From positions 1 to 47,841 of the forward strand of contig JARBJD010000458.1 in the NCBI GenBank assembly GCA_033064195.1: a DNA stretch of 47,841 nt. The letters are read 5' to 3'. A program made the position numbers and the translations under genes. Below the pieces are notes generated by a model. That model made no database searches. It was not told the origin of the DNA and saw nothing but the letters and a program-made list of their open reading frames with translations. This DNA is from Blattamonas nauphoetae (Eukaryota; Preaxostyla; Oxymonadida). Positions 29,438 through 39,898 of the stretch are shown in pieces (the stretch's first letter is position 1; every line of letters begins with the position of its first letter).

Positions 29438-30973
29438 TTAATCGAGTGAGATCTTCTTCACATGTTTTCCATCAAGTTCCTTACATTCAGCAAGATGCTT
29501 CTCGTAGTATCTCTTGAAGTTGGTATCCTTCACTTGGAATCCTCTCGATTGACAGTAGGGACAGAGCTCGTATCCAGTGATTTTTTCAGGATCCACAATG
29601 AACATCACATGGACGAGAGTTGCTGTCAGTGGAATCATCAGAATGGGGAGAACTCTTGCATCATCATTTTCGTTGACATACGATTGACTGAGGAAATACT
29701 TCTTCTTGTCTTCGTCGAATTCATAAATGTGAACCGTGATGTTGAATTGAATCATTGCTTTCTCAATATCACATGCAATATCAAATCCAGGATATTTTCG
29801 TAAATGTGGTGTCAATTGATGTGATCTGAGATGTGTGAGATTCATCCATTTTGCGAACAGTTTGTAAGCTTCAGTATTCCTCATTTTAATTGATGTCTTC
29901 TTCCCTTGAACTTCTGGAAGTGTGAGGAATGACAGTGCTTGAAAGAAACAGATGTTGAACTCAGAATCAATGTACCGAACGTTTCTCGTTTTGATGTGTT
30001 CAGTGAGAATTGCATTTGATTTTCCTGCAACTGGGAATCGATAGACTGCAACCAGAATGGAGTGGAATGCAATGTACATTGTCTTCGTATCCATCAGTGT
30101 TCTCTCTTGTGATTCTTTGATCAGATTGATCGCATATTTTGAATACTCATTAATGTCTCCAGCACTTCTTATCACTGTTGGGAAACTCTTTGATGTGTTC
30201 TCCAATTCTGGTCTGAAATCATTGTACAGTGTCTCATCTTTGTCTTTTCTTTCGATGATCTTTCCAAAGTCAAGACTGATCTTGAATGGATGATCCTTCT
30301 CTCTGTCGAACACTGCTTTGATGAAGGTTGTGATTTCCTCAACGTTCTTCAGATGATTGTGGAAGTACAACTGATATGGTTTTCCATTATCCTCAACCTT
30401 CTCGACCTCATTCTTTTTGAACTTCCTTCGTGCATCCATGAGACAAGAATTGAATGCTGCTTTGTCTCGTGGTTCAGCAAGTAAGATACATTCATCGAAT
30501 CCCTCAAATGTCTGCACTTCTCTCTTTTCCATTTGTCCATTTTTCTTCTGAATGATCAACAGATTCTTCATCCAATGATCCATCAACTTCTCCTCAATTG
30601 ATTTCAGCTTCCACGTCATTTTGAACACCTGCCTCTTCAGTTCATCTTTGTTCACTCTTGGATTTTCTTTCATGATTTGCATTCTTGCTTTGCTGTCTTC
30701 TTCATTCATCTTTGCGTTGTTATTGTTCTCTTCAAGTTTGTGAATAAAATCATCGATCTGATAGTTGGTAATATTCGTTATTTCTCCTTCAAAGTGGAGA
30801 TCTGGATTCTTGAGCATTGACAAGAGATATGCTCTCTGATGTTGGTAGTTTCTACTGCTTGGCTTGTATGTTCGATCATAACCATGTTCATCCTTGAATT
30901 CAAAGGTGGTGTTTGGAAATAATTCTCTTATTTTCGTGATGCTGTCTGTGACAAATTTCAGTGTCGCCGCCAT
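29438..30973 (-). CDS. Large protein upstream of polymerase B, 511 aa
   Basis: A complete frame runs from ATG at 30973 (after TTTTTTAATTTGTAGTAA) to a TAA near 29438, 54 bp before the polymerase start. The first 200 residues are charged helices. The middle has YIDSEFNICFFQALSFLTL, vaguely like an N-C-x-x-A-L cysteine-protease motif. The end carries a zinc-finger-like ELCPYCQ...H...EC. In other Polintons the polymerase gene has a long N-terminal extension that may contain the terminal protein; this gene could be its counterpart as a separate protein. That is inference. Confidence 0.55.
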   Translation of the reverse strand: MAATLKFVTDSITKIRELFPNTTFEFKDEHGYDRTYKPSSRNYQHQRAYLLSMLKNPDLHFEGEITNITNYQIDDFIHKLEENNNNAKMNEEDSKARMQIMKENPRVNKDELKRQVFKMTWKLKSIEEKLMDHWMKNLLIIQKKNGQMEKREVQTFEGFDECILLAEPRDKAAFNSCLMDARRKFKKNEVEKVEDNGKPYQLYFHNHLKNVEEITTFIKAVFDREKDHPFKISLDFGKIIERKDKDETLYNDFRPELENTSKSFPTVIRSAGDINEYSKYAINLIKESQERTLMDTKTMYIAFHSILVAVYRFPVAGKSNAILTEHIKTRNVRYIDSEFNICFFQALSFLTLPEVQGKKTSIKMRNTEAYKLFAKWMNLTHLRSHQLTPHLRKYPGFDIACDIEKAMIQFNITVHIYEFDEDKKKYFLSQSYVNENDDARVLPILMIPLTATLVHVMFIVDPEKITGYELCPYCQSRGFQVKDTNFKRYYEKHLAECKELDGKHVKKISLD

Positions 30974-31016
30974 TTACTACAAATTAAAAAATCCGAATAT
31001 AAAAAAAATTGAGCGT

Positions 31017-31442
31017 TTATTTCTGTTTTCTCTGATGGGGCTTTATCGTTGCCTTTAACCAGGAATCAAGTCTAATTCTGAACACTTCACTTCCGCCTAT
31101 ATCTCGATATGTGAATGGAACCAGAACTTTTGTGTACTCACCGACGAGCTCACAATTGTATTTCTTCAGTTCATTTTCAACGAATGATTGAGTGTAGTGT
31201 CGACGTTTCGCTATGTGTGGTCGATTTCCTTGATTCCACAACTTTGGTTTTATTCTCCATTCAACTCCCTCATGAACACACGTCACCGGCACATTATTTC
31301 TGACATACTCAGAGACTAGCGAACAGTTCTCTTCTCTCATTGATTCAATTAATGCTTGTTCTGAACATACTCGACGTCTTTCCTTGTACATCAAACTCGC
31401 GGGAGTTTGGCGCCTCTCACGATTCTCTTCAGTTGGATTCAT
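31017..31442 (-). CDS. Two-repeat protein near right TIR, 141 aa
   Basis: The protein has two copies of a module of about 50 residues. One contains RRRVCSEQALIESM...NCSLVSEYVRNNVPVT, the other KRRHYTQSFVENEL...NCELVGEYTKVLVPFT, each followed by an Arg/Trp-containing strand (VEWRIKPKLW, VFRIRLDSWL). The pattern NCELVGEYT...VPFT recalls small DNA-binding modules found with phage-type nucleases, but the zinc cysteines are not obvious, so this is weak. The left end carries a partial copy (14435-14647). It has its own A/T-rich leader. Confidence 0.6.
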   Translation of the reverse strand: MNPTEENRERRQTPASLMYKERRRVCSEQALIESMREENCSLVSEYVRNNVPVTCVHEGVEWRIKPKLWNQGNRPHIAKRRHYTQSFVENELKKYNCELVGEYTKVLVPFTYRDIGGSEVFRIRLDSWLKATIKPHQRKQK

Positions 31443-31487
31443 TTAATACAAATTAAAAAATTCAAAAATAAAAAATAACAACGAGTT

Positions 31488-31979
31488 TTATTTCTGTTGA
31501 TCTTTTTGAAGTAACCAATTTGGTAATTTTCTTTTCACGTACTTCATCCAGATATCGGCACAGATTGGTCGATAATATTCGAACGATTCTGGTTTCATCT
31601 TCGAGAAACTTTGAGGTTTTGCTCTCAACACGTTCATCACCATTTGACTGATCTGTTCTTTCGATAGTCTGACGTTTAAATTCTCCGATGCATCGGGAAG
31701 TTTTCTGACGTTTGCTATTTCACAGATCAGTTGAGGTTGGTTTCGCCGCCATTTCTTTGTGTCATAGTTCATCCAAGTTGGGTTATCGATGTCAACATAT
31801 TTTTGGAATAATTGTTTTAAAGTTTTGAAATTGACAATCAGTTCTGGTTTCCACAATCCTAATTTCATGAGAAATAAATGATTCTGACTCAGGAAATTCA
31901 TCATATCACTGTCCTTTCGATTGGGATTAGTGTATTCTAAAATTTGCTCAAGTTCTTCGATGAGTTCTAGCTGTGCCAT
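31488..31979 (-). CDS. TIR-encoded protein, 163 aa (right copy)
   Basis: This is the same gene as at 13898-14389, reading inward from the right end. It is a complete frame with the same A/T-rich leader (TTTTTTATTTTGTACTAA before the ATG at 31979). The few differences from the left copy show that the TIRs were recently homogenised, or that the insertion is young. Function unknown; possible roles in TIR recognition or early expression are speculation. Confidence 0.8.
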   Translation of the reverse strand: MAQLELIEELEQILEYTNPNRKDSDMMNFLSQNHLFLMKLGLWKPELIVNFKTLKQLFQKYVDIDNPTWMNYDTKKWRRNQPQLICEIANVRKLPDASENLNVRLSKEQISQMVMNVLRAKPQSFSKMKPESFEYYRPICADIWMKYVKRKLPNWLLQKDQQK

Positions 31980-32380
31980 TTAGTACAAAATAAAAAATTC
32001 GAAAAATAAAAAATCTCCTTTGTTTTTTCAAAAGTGAAATTTCTCCATAACTACTGATCCGATTTCAATAATTCTTGCGGCAATCGAAAGAGCGTGTCGG
32101 ATATGACCTTAGATGAGAGTTTGATCAAGATCTGAGAACATCGATTTTTCTTCATTTTTCCATGTCACCAAAAAAAAAATGACATATGGCAAAAATCAAA
32201 ATTGTTCAAAAATTTTTGGAAAATCGTTTTTATATCATGTTTGACATCCATTCTGTGAAATTTGAAGTTGATTTGACGAAAAAAATTTTTCTCAAAAAAA
32301 TTTATCTCACTTTTTGAAAAATGACCCAAAACGACCCTCCACACAGATATGTAGCCAGGGTAAATCCTCGGAAAATTAGG

Positions 32381-32453
32381 GATGAGTAGTCGAGTGGTAA
32401 GTGCACGTACCACTAGGCTAGGAGTCCCAGGTTCGAACCCCGGAGGAAGCAAT
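32381..32453 (+). promoter_or_regulatory. tRNA-like A-box/B-box module in right TIR
   Basis: A-box-like TAGTCGAGTGGT (32388-32399) and B-box GGTTCGAACCC (32431-32441) are spaced as in an intron-less tRNA gene. Stem pairing is poor, so it is not called as a tRNA. It reads inward-to-outward, towards the element's end. Confidence 0.6.
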
Positions 32454-33060
32454 AATTTGTCCGACGTCGGATTTAAAAAAGTGAGATAAATGTCAGAAAC
32501 AGGGATCGCAACCCTGGGCCTTAGGGACTTGCCAACACACCAGGCAATAAAAACCACCAGCTTCCTCCCTCCCTAAGGTTTTGCACTTTTTTTGCCTATA
32601 TGCAAAATTGAGTCCTCTATCGATTGCGAGTGGTTTCGAGTCTGGATCTCTGCTCGTTGTCGAGATACGAGTGTTTTCTCAAAAGAGGTTCACTTTTTTT
32701 TCGAACTCTTTTGAATGAAGAATAACTCAGATCTCGACGAATACTCTACCGATCTTCATCTAGTTTCTTTTGATTGATGAATCACATCGTCCTCGAGATT
32801 TTAGTTTTTGTTTCAAGAATTTTCTCAGATGGGTTCCCAAATAAGTGCCAAATTAGTCATATTGAAAAAATCAAAAAGTCGAAAAAAGTGACTAAATTTT
32901 CGAAATAAAGCAAAAATTTACTTCAAAATGGACACTTTTCACGAGGTCAAAATATTGGATATATTTTAAGAATTTAGGTCAAATATTGATGTCATCAAAA
33001 TGTCATAAATTCCTTTTAATACAAGATTTAAAAATGGTCAATCGGAATTGACTTTCAACT

Positions 33061-34277
33061 TTGGTTTTCAACGATTATTTCAATCGGGTTCTCTATTCGT
33101 TCTCTATACTACTCCTCGACTCAATGAAACCCGGATATTTAGACCCAGACCGATTGAAAGCATCCACCCTTGCTAACATTGTCGGTTGGTACGAACTGCT
33201 GGAGAGTACTGTGAGATTGGAAAACATCCACGATGACTTGATTTTCAACTTGGACGAATCATCTCTCCGGATCGGAGAAGACAATTCTTCTTTGGTCGTT
33301 TACTTTGCTGGCGAAAAATGTCCTCCAATTCCTTCAGCTTCTCGCGTACAAAATACAACACTCGTTGGAACGGTCAATTCCACTGGAATCCATCTTGATC
33401 CAATTTTATTATGGCCGTCCAAGCTACCTGTCAAAGAATTCGAAAATTTCCACTGCAGCACATTCATGTCGAATACAACGAGTCAGGATGGATGAATACG
33501 AAAACATACATCGAAATTATGTCAAATCACATCATTCCAGAAATCGTCGCATTTCGGCAACAAAACCATAAGACCAATCGGAATGCACTCCTATTGATGG
33601 ATGGGCATCTGACAAGGCGAAATCCTGAAATCATTTCTCTATGTCAACAAAACCACATCCACATACTCCTCTACCCATCTCACACCTCGCACATTCTTCA
33701 GGTGTGTGATCAATTTGTTTTCTCGAATCTGAAGCAACTACTCAAAAGATTATTCGTTCCTCCAACATCGTCGAGTATAGTCGAATATCGCACGAATCTT
33801 GCGAAGGCACTTCCAGACGCTCTGAGAGAAGCGTTTAAATCTTCCTCAATTTTGGCCTCTTTCAATCGATGTGGCTGTTATCCAATTTCGCTCGAAGCGG
33901 TTGTGCAGAATCTGAAAAGATTTTGTCCTCAAATTGATATTTCCTTTCTTGAAGAATTTCGCACTCGAACCAATCTCAACATGAAGCCAAGTTCGTTTCT
34001 ACCTCCCGATGAGGTCGTAACAAATCACGGAGCACTGTTGACAACTTTTCATGACTCAGTAAAATTACCTGGACGGAAACAGACACTCATTACGGATTTT
34101 GCAGTTCGTCGCGAACATCATTCTCGAGATTCTCAATCAAGTATCCTGAGGGGACGAACAAGTCCACGTCGACGTCGAAGCCACTCCCGATCTGAAAGTG
34201 AGGGAGCGTGTCCCGAACCTCGGAGAAGGATCAATCGGCGTGAGATGGTGCGTGATGATGATGAACAAGAATCCTGA
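33061..34277 (+). pseudogene. pogo/Tigger-type DDE transposase remnant (right copy)
   Basis: Near-identical to the left copy (7801-9018), with the same three acidic motifs and basic tail. One A is missing from a short A-run near 33445, which shifts the frame between the first and second catalytic residues, so this copy cannot make the full core. It also starts without an ATG and without the DNA-binding domain. Confidence 0.75.
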
Positions 34278-36720
34278 ATCTATCGCAGGCAAGTATCAAT
34301 TTTGCACGTAATATATTTAATTCACTTCATTTTCAAGTATTCTCCAGTTATGACCTATTTTGAATCCAACATATTTCGTAAAACGGGAGATAGAAGCCCA
34401 AAAATAAATTATGTGTCTAGATCAACACCGAAACAGTATCGGGTTTTATCAAAGTTAGGCTTGTCTGACCGGCACTGACCGGTCAGTTTTCACCGAAAAG
34501 TACTGACGGTCACTGACCGGAGGTATTTCGGAACCCATAGTCTGGAGTTTCAATTTCTCCGAAGTTGATTACAAAAAAAACCTGAAAAAAGAGTCATTGG
34601 CTGAAATATCCATGTATTTTATTCATGTCTGCAACATTTCAATTATTGTTCACTTTAAGCTCGCCATATCACTCTTATATTTTGATATTTTATCGAGATC
34701 ACCAAGAAAGAACAGTTATGGCTTGATCAAGTCACTTTTTGGGGAGAGAGATGCCTCTTCTTTCACACGACGCATATCTTCAGAATCCACATCTAATTCC
34801 GATTCAACTTCGAATTTGATTCATCGATGCGAATTAATCTGTTGGAGAAGGAATGACGAGGTTCAAGACCGGGCGAAGCTCTTTCCAATGTGATCTCAAC
34901 GATTGTGGAAGCAGATCTTCAAACCTACTGTCTGTTTTGATCGTCTTCTTTTCATTATTATCCGAAGATTGAACTCCTTGTCCCTTCATTCGTCCCATCA
35001 AGAGAAACGATTCACGGAATCGGCTCCCAACGCAGGTCTGTCCTCCATTTTCCTTCAAGTCTCACTCTCCATTCCTTTCTATGATTTCTTTCTCACCTTC
35101 TCTCTCAGCCCCTTCCCAACGACACACCCGAGAGGACATAACCGATATCAACGCGTCCAAACCCAACCTCGCACTCAGCGATTCCTTCATCCGCGTGTCC
35201 CAACCCGACTACTTCACTCGATTTGTGATTGACTTCAAAAGCGGCATTGTCAAATTTGCCACCCGATCGTTCGTGCAAGTCGTGAACAACCTCAGTCCAC
35301 ACACATCAAGATCGACAAATGCCCTTCTACACATCATCCTCATCCATCAAGATGACGCGAACTTGGCGAGGGAGCGATTCGGATAGGATCGAAAGGAAGA
35401 CGACGAAGAGAATGACGCTGATCTGGAAACACACACCTGACAGGCCGAGGAGCAGGAGGAAGTTGAGCTGGCTGAATACAAATAGGAGATCCACTTGATT
35501 GTTGCTACTCGGAAATGGAAGTCAACGGGAGGCAACGTGTCGTTGTTCTGCACTCTCCCCTTCCTCACATTCAGCATCCTTCCCAAACACAAACTACGAT
35601 CAACTTCTCCCGCCAATTTATCTCACACAAATTAGCCAGATCTGCTGTACACACGGTACGCTTCAGGAACAACACCAGTCCAAACTCAGAAAATGTGAGA
35701 CTCTCTCCATACCACTCCTCCACTCTCGTTCGCTGGCAGCAAATCGCGTGGAGCGAGCCGGAAGTTGACAACGATGACGAGCTCTTGTCAGATGTGACGT
35801 TTAGGATGATGTTCAGGATTGAATCAAAAACTAGTTGACCACAAAGAGCGGACTAGAATAATGCTCATACGGAGGTTAATTTTTGCCAAGGACCCCGTTT
35901 GGGCTTTGGTGAGATTAATTGTTATCTTTACGGGTTGATCGAAGATCAATTGAAAATATCCACAATACCAAGGAATTTTACATGCATTGGTTCACAACTG
36001 GTTGTTTTCTACCTGTTCTGCTGTATTGGATTCCAGATTAGTGGGAAAGGACAGAGTAATCAACCTGATCCATTCGTCCGTCCATATTTTCTTGGTCCGT
36101 CACTCGTCAACAGTATTTATACCATATTTTTATTCAATCTTGTTCTCAGATGATGCAGTACTCTAAGTTCATTGCTGAATGAACGAATACGGAGAAGGAC
36201 GACGATGGTGTGAGGGGACGTTCAACGAGGCGATCAGAACGATATCTCATTGAAAGAAGAAGAACCAAAGGAAGAAGGACAGAAAAGGGAAAAAGTGGAG
36301 GAGAGATTACACTTCAAAACAAAAGATAAAGAAGATTGGCAATTGGGTTGGATGAAGATCCTCAAGTCTGATCGATAGAGAGCGCCAAAGAGAGGATATG
36401 CGACAAGAAAAAGAAAAACCAAGATTCAAGGATGAGACAAAATTGTTGAGAAAGAAGATAGAACACATTCAAAGTGAGAAAGAAAAGAGATTGAAAAGTT
36501 TGGGAAGGAAGGAGCCGAAAAGAAAGAAAAGTGGAAAGTGAAAGAAGAAGAAGTGAGGATACGAAAGGAGGAGCAGAAGAAGCAAGACTGGTAAGACATT
36601 AAAGATGTTTTGTGGGCAGCATCCAGATTTTCTCGCCTTCCGAATACAATCTCCGTCACTCGCATCTCACTCATCCGTTGCCCGCATCTCACTCACCTGT
36701 CGCCCGCATCCTTCTCACCG

Positions 36721-36774
36721 TCTCCCTCATCCACATCCTTCGCATCGTCTCCCTCATCCACATCCTTCGCATCG
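36721..36774 (+). repeat. 27-bp tandem repeat, two units
   Basis: Two perfect head-to-tail copies of a 27-bp unit beginning TCTCCCTCATCCACATCC (36721-36747, 36748-36774). Looser CGCATCTCACTCA-type copies occur just upstream (36660-36715). Confidence 0.8.
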
Positions 36775-37202
36775 TGTCTCTACTTCATTTCTCTATCAAG
36801 CTGAGACAACTTGTAAATGATCCACTCGTCGCTCAAATTTTCAGGATTCAACACGGACTCGACGAATGACGTAAAATACATCACCAACCGCATGCTGAGC
36901 TGACTTAGAAAGGTGGACCGAGTCTGTTTCACTCTCTGATTGCTCATTATTCACTCCTTCAATGCTTTGTATCTCCTCCTGCTCTTCTCCTTCAATTCAA
37001 CTGCTTCCAATGGGAGCCGACACCGAACGGCACTGACAGGATGAAGAAATAAGGATACGAATGGATGGGGAAGAAGACTGCCTCAAGAAAGGAGCAGAAA
37101 ACAATCCATATCAGTCAGCAGGCCAACATCACTCGATAACCACACACAATTGGAAAGCTGACGGAGTGTTGGAACTAGACGTATTTTGAGATTGCGGAGA
37201 GG

Positions 37203-37586
37203 ATGAGAGCACTGAATTTCCTGAAAGTGATGAATCAGTGGAAGCTCTCGCAGAGTGTGGACGAGAAGAAGCTTATCGAGGCGGGTGTGATCTTCACCCT
37301 CACTTGCCGTCTGACTGACAAGATGCCGCTGATTGAATCCAACTCCATCCACGTGAATTCAAATAATGACTCGTCCAACAGCGCATACGACAACAAAATG
37401 AAGTTTGTACTCAGTCAGGTGATGATGAGCCCGATCCCAAAGAGAAGAGACTGGAAGCTAATGCTGAACGTCTTCAACGATAATGATGGACCTTTCACAC
37501 AACTTCACTCATCCCACCCTCTCAAAAATGAAATCAACATTGTCAGACTTCTGTTTTCAGTGAACATTCCCACAATGCTCTCTTAA
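37203..37586 (+). CDS. Gene-like fragment in the 3.7-kb element, 127 aa
   Basis: The frame from an ATG at 37203 has balanced, coding-like composition (MNQWKLSQSVDEKKLIEAGV, IFTLTCRLTDKMPLIESNSI, MSPIPKRRDWKLMLNVFND). I do not recognise a family. It could be a captured host exon or the remains of the element's own gene. No start leader or poly(A) signal was identified. Confidence 0.4.
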   Translation: MRALNFLKVMNQWKLSQSVDEKKLIEAGVIFTLTCRLTDKMPLIESNSIHVNSNNDSSNSAYDNKMKFVLSQVMMSPIPKRRDWKLMLNVFNDNDGPFTQLHSSHPLKNEINIVRLLFSVNIPTMLS

Positions 37587-37688
37587 CATCATCTCAACCC
37601 ATCTTCAGAGCAATCACTTGTCTGATACAAACACAACATGATTCTGGTTGGAAAGGAGCTCCGAATTACATGATTTAGAAACCGAATT

Positions 37689-38142
37689 GTGGAAATATCC
37701 AACTCACGGAAAATCCAAAGCACGTCCAGTGCCCAGAAAGATGAAAGAATGAGTGAATTGGAAGAGAGATTGAAGGAAGAAGAAAATGAGAGAAGGGGAC
37801 AAGAAGAAGAAGAGTATATTGCGGAGGATGGAGGTGAAAGAGAGGCAAAGATGAGCAGCGGAAAGTCTGCTAGAGGAGGTGAAGAGAAATGAATCAAGAT
37901 GAAGAAAGGCGTTCTGGAGAGGAAGTTGATGAATGGAAATGACTAAGAAGGAGGAAGTAGCATTTGACGCTGATCTGGTAGACATGATTGAAGAGGTTGA
38001 CATAGATGTGCGGAGAATAGATGAGGAAGATGAAACAATTGATGATGAAGAGAAGACGTGTTTCTGGATGAAAGAGGAAAAGAATGAAGGCATGATGAAT
38101 GAAAAAAGCCTGATGGAAGATCATGATGATGAAGAGAGATAA
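37689..38142 (+). pseudogene. Acidic coiled-coil fragments in the 3.7-kb element
   Basis: Two adjacent frames are extremely rich in Glu, Asp, Lys and Arg (MSELEERLKEEENERRGQEE; DLVDMIEEVDIDVRRIDEED). This may be a worn coiled-coil gene or simply a purine-rich repeat; composition alone cannot decide. Confidence 0.25.
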
Positions 38143-39898
38143 ATGCCCAATGGATTTGATTAGATTTTTGCGTGCAGCTCGATCTGTATCTTGGCTGATG
38201 TTCCGCTGAGATTCAGCAAAATCTGTTGGATGGTTTTACCGTAAAATGGATCGATGTGGAACCGCACGATGACTCGGTTCAGTCTCTACAGACATCGAAT
38301 TGATTTCATTGAGGTAATATAGCAAGAATCAGACCTCCATCAACAGTTTTTGCGTTGTGTATCGGTCGTGGACAGATCGCCGAGCTTGGAGGGGGAGCGT
38401 TTTGGGGAATGCTGTGAATTATGCAAAGATGGTGATGAATCGTCTATATTGCTTCAAAAATAAGCTCTAGAACATTGAAGGAGGAACACAAATGACCAGG
38501 CTTCTGATTAGGATCCGACTGATCCGACCATTTTTGATCCGACCATCCTAAGAATGCTTATTTCTTACTATTTTATGTTATTTTAGTCTTTATTCGAACA
38601 AAAAAGTGATAATGAAGTGAAAATAGAAAATTATCATAAATCGTTTCGAACTTGAGGATCCGAGTCGATTCGTAGAAGATGGTTCTGAAAACATGAATGA
38701 GGACAAATTATAACGAATAGGAGCATTCCGTGATCAAGATTCATGTGAATGAACATCGAATGATCGTCAGAATCGATGAAATCATCATTCAAGAAAACTT
38801 GACAATGGGATCGATCCAAGAGATGATGCCAAGAAAGTCGTTGATGAGACCAGAAACTCCTTTGATTTGTGTTTTAGAGATGAAAAAGTCAAATAAACAA
38901 TATAAGATGCGAATTAAACATCAGAAAAGAGTGGAAAGTGACAAAATTAGTGAAATCTCGAAGCTCCCAAATAGGCGATGATCGGACGAGAAAAAAGTGC
39001 CCGTCGGCTCATTTGATCCGACGAAAGCACTAAAATGTGCTGACCAGTCAGAACCCTGCAAATGACTGTTGAAGATTGGTGGACAATCGGACGATGAACA
39101 AAAGTCGAGATGGATGAAAATGAAAATGACACAGGAATCAGAACAAATCCAGACATAAACAGTTGCCAGCATGATTGATCATGTCTTGATTATCGTCCAA
39201 AGTCAACGGTGTGCGGATACCTGTGCTGGTTCTGGAATGAACATCGGAAAGTGAGAGAACATACAAGTCCAACAGATGCATTCATTTCGAAAACATATCC
39301 ATTTTCTGATCAATTGCGTTCCATTTGTTGTTGTGTGTGCCTCTTGGAGCGTGTAATTATATGTATCTCAATTTAGAACATTTTTCCCCATAAATTGAAG
39401 AATGGCCATCACATCACAAGTCTTGAATTTTTGTCGAAACTCAATGGTAATGAAGTGAAGAAATGACAGAGAGGGAATATTCCGACATTCATCAAATTTG
39501 AAGTCATCATCCTAAACGTCACAGATGGGTTGTTTAAGATGATGGATGCTGAGCAGATGATCACCATGAAAAAGATGGAGCAAAGGAACAAGAGAAAACA
39601 AACGAAGCGTAATCGATGAAATATGTAAGATCAAGACACTCGACAGAATTATTTATCACTTCCGGCACCATTCATACGCCTTCACATGATTTCTGTTTCT
39701 GTTATGATTCTTCGTTCAATGCTGCACTTTATTGTTTTTTTTGTGTAAATTGGGCATTATTGACGGGAATATCGACCAAACTTCCCGTTTCTAGTTCATA
39801 TCAGGTCCTTTCACGATCATAGGAGATCCGACCCTTTGATGAATTTTGAACTGACACTGACCGGCACTTTTGGCCGGTCAGACAAGCCTAATCAAAGT

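Larger units (their letters stand above)
13274..32604. mobile_element. Polinton/Maverick virus-like element, about 19.3 kb
   Basis: The element is bounded by terminal inverted repeats of about 1.17 kb. It carries the diagnostic Polinton set: protein-primed DNA polymerase B, retroviral-type integrase, FtsK/A32-like packaging ATPase and double-jelly-roll major capsid protein. No protease of the adenovirus type could be recognised. Gene order from the left is TIR gene, S74 fibre-like gene (+), capsid block (-), ATPase (+), integrase (-), two small genes (-), polymerase and upstream gene (-), TIR gene (-). A clean direct target duplication is not visible; the flanks show ATAT next to AGGC/GCCT tips. 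The two TIRs are almost identical and most frames are long and open, with perhaps three or four breaks overall, so it is a young fossil. It sits only in the right arm, so it inserted after the arms were duplicated. A foldback element lies at 24958-25808. Confidence 0.93.
31438..32604 (-). repeat. Polinton terminal inverted repeat, right
   Basis: This is the reverse complement of 13274-14440, with the positions summing to 45,877-45,878 throughout. The outer tip is immediately followed by the start of the right host arm at 32605. It holds the second copy of the 163-aa gene, the tRNA-like module and the TCCGACGTCGGA palindrome. Confidence 0.92.
35795..39521. mobile_element. 3.7-kb TIR element nested in the hAT-like element
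   Basis: 17-bp inverted tips TGACGTTTAGGATGATG bound the element. It is flanked by a 6-bp duplication CAGATG (35789-35794 and 39522-39527), and the uninterrupted left arm shows the empty site near 6298-6303. No transposase is recognised. The interior is a patchwork: purine-rich tracts, short coding-like pieces, a 27-bp tandem repeat and GATC-rich phrases. A 6-bp duplication is known from Polinton-type integrases and a few DDE families, so the mobilising enzyme is open. The gene-fragment content suggests a Pack-type carrier. Confidence 0.8.
34456..39890. mobile_element. hAT-like non-autonomous transposon (right copy, interrupted)
   Basis: It has the same TAGGCTTGTCTGACCGGC tips and the same 8-bp duplication (ATCAAAGT at 34448-34455 and 39891-39898) as the left copy. 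Without the nested insertion it is about 1.7 kb, like the left copy. Shared flanks show that it was copied with the arm rather than inserted twice. Confidence 0.8.

Noticed and set aside
36180-36600. Long purine-rich frames
   Set aside because: Glu/Lys/Arg runs follow from the GA-rich composition; no start context or domain.
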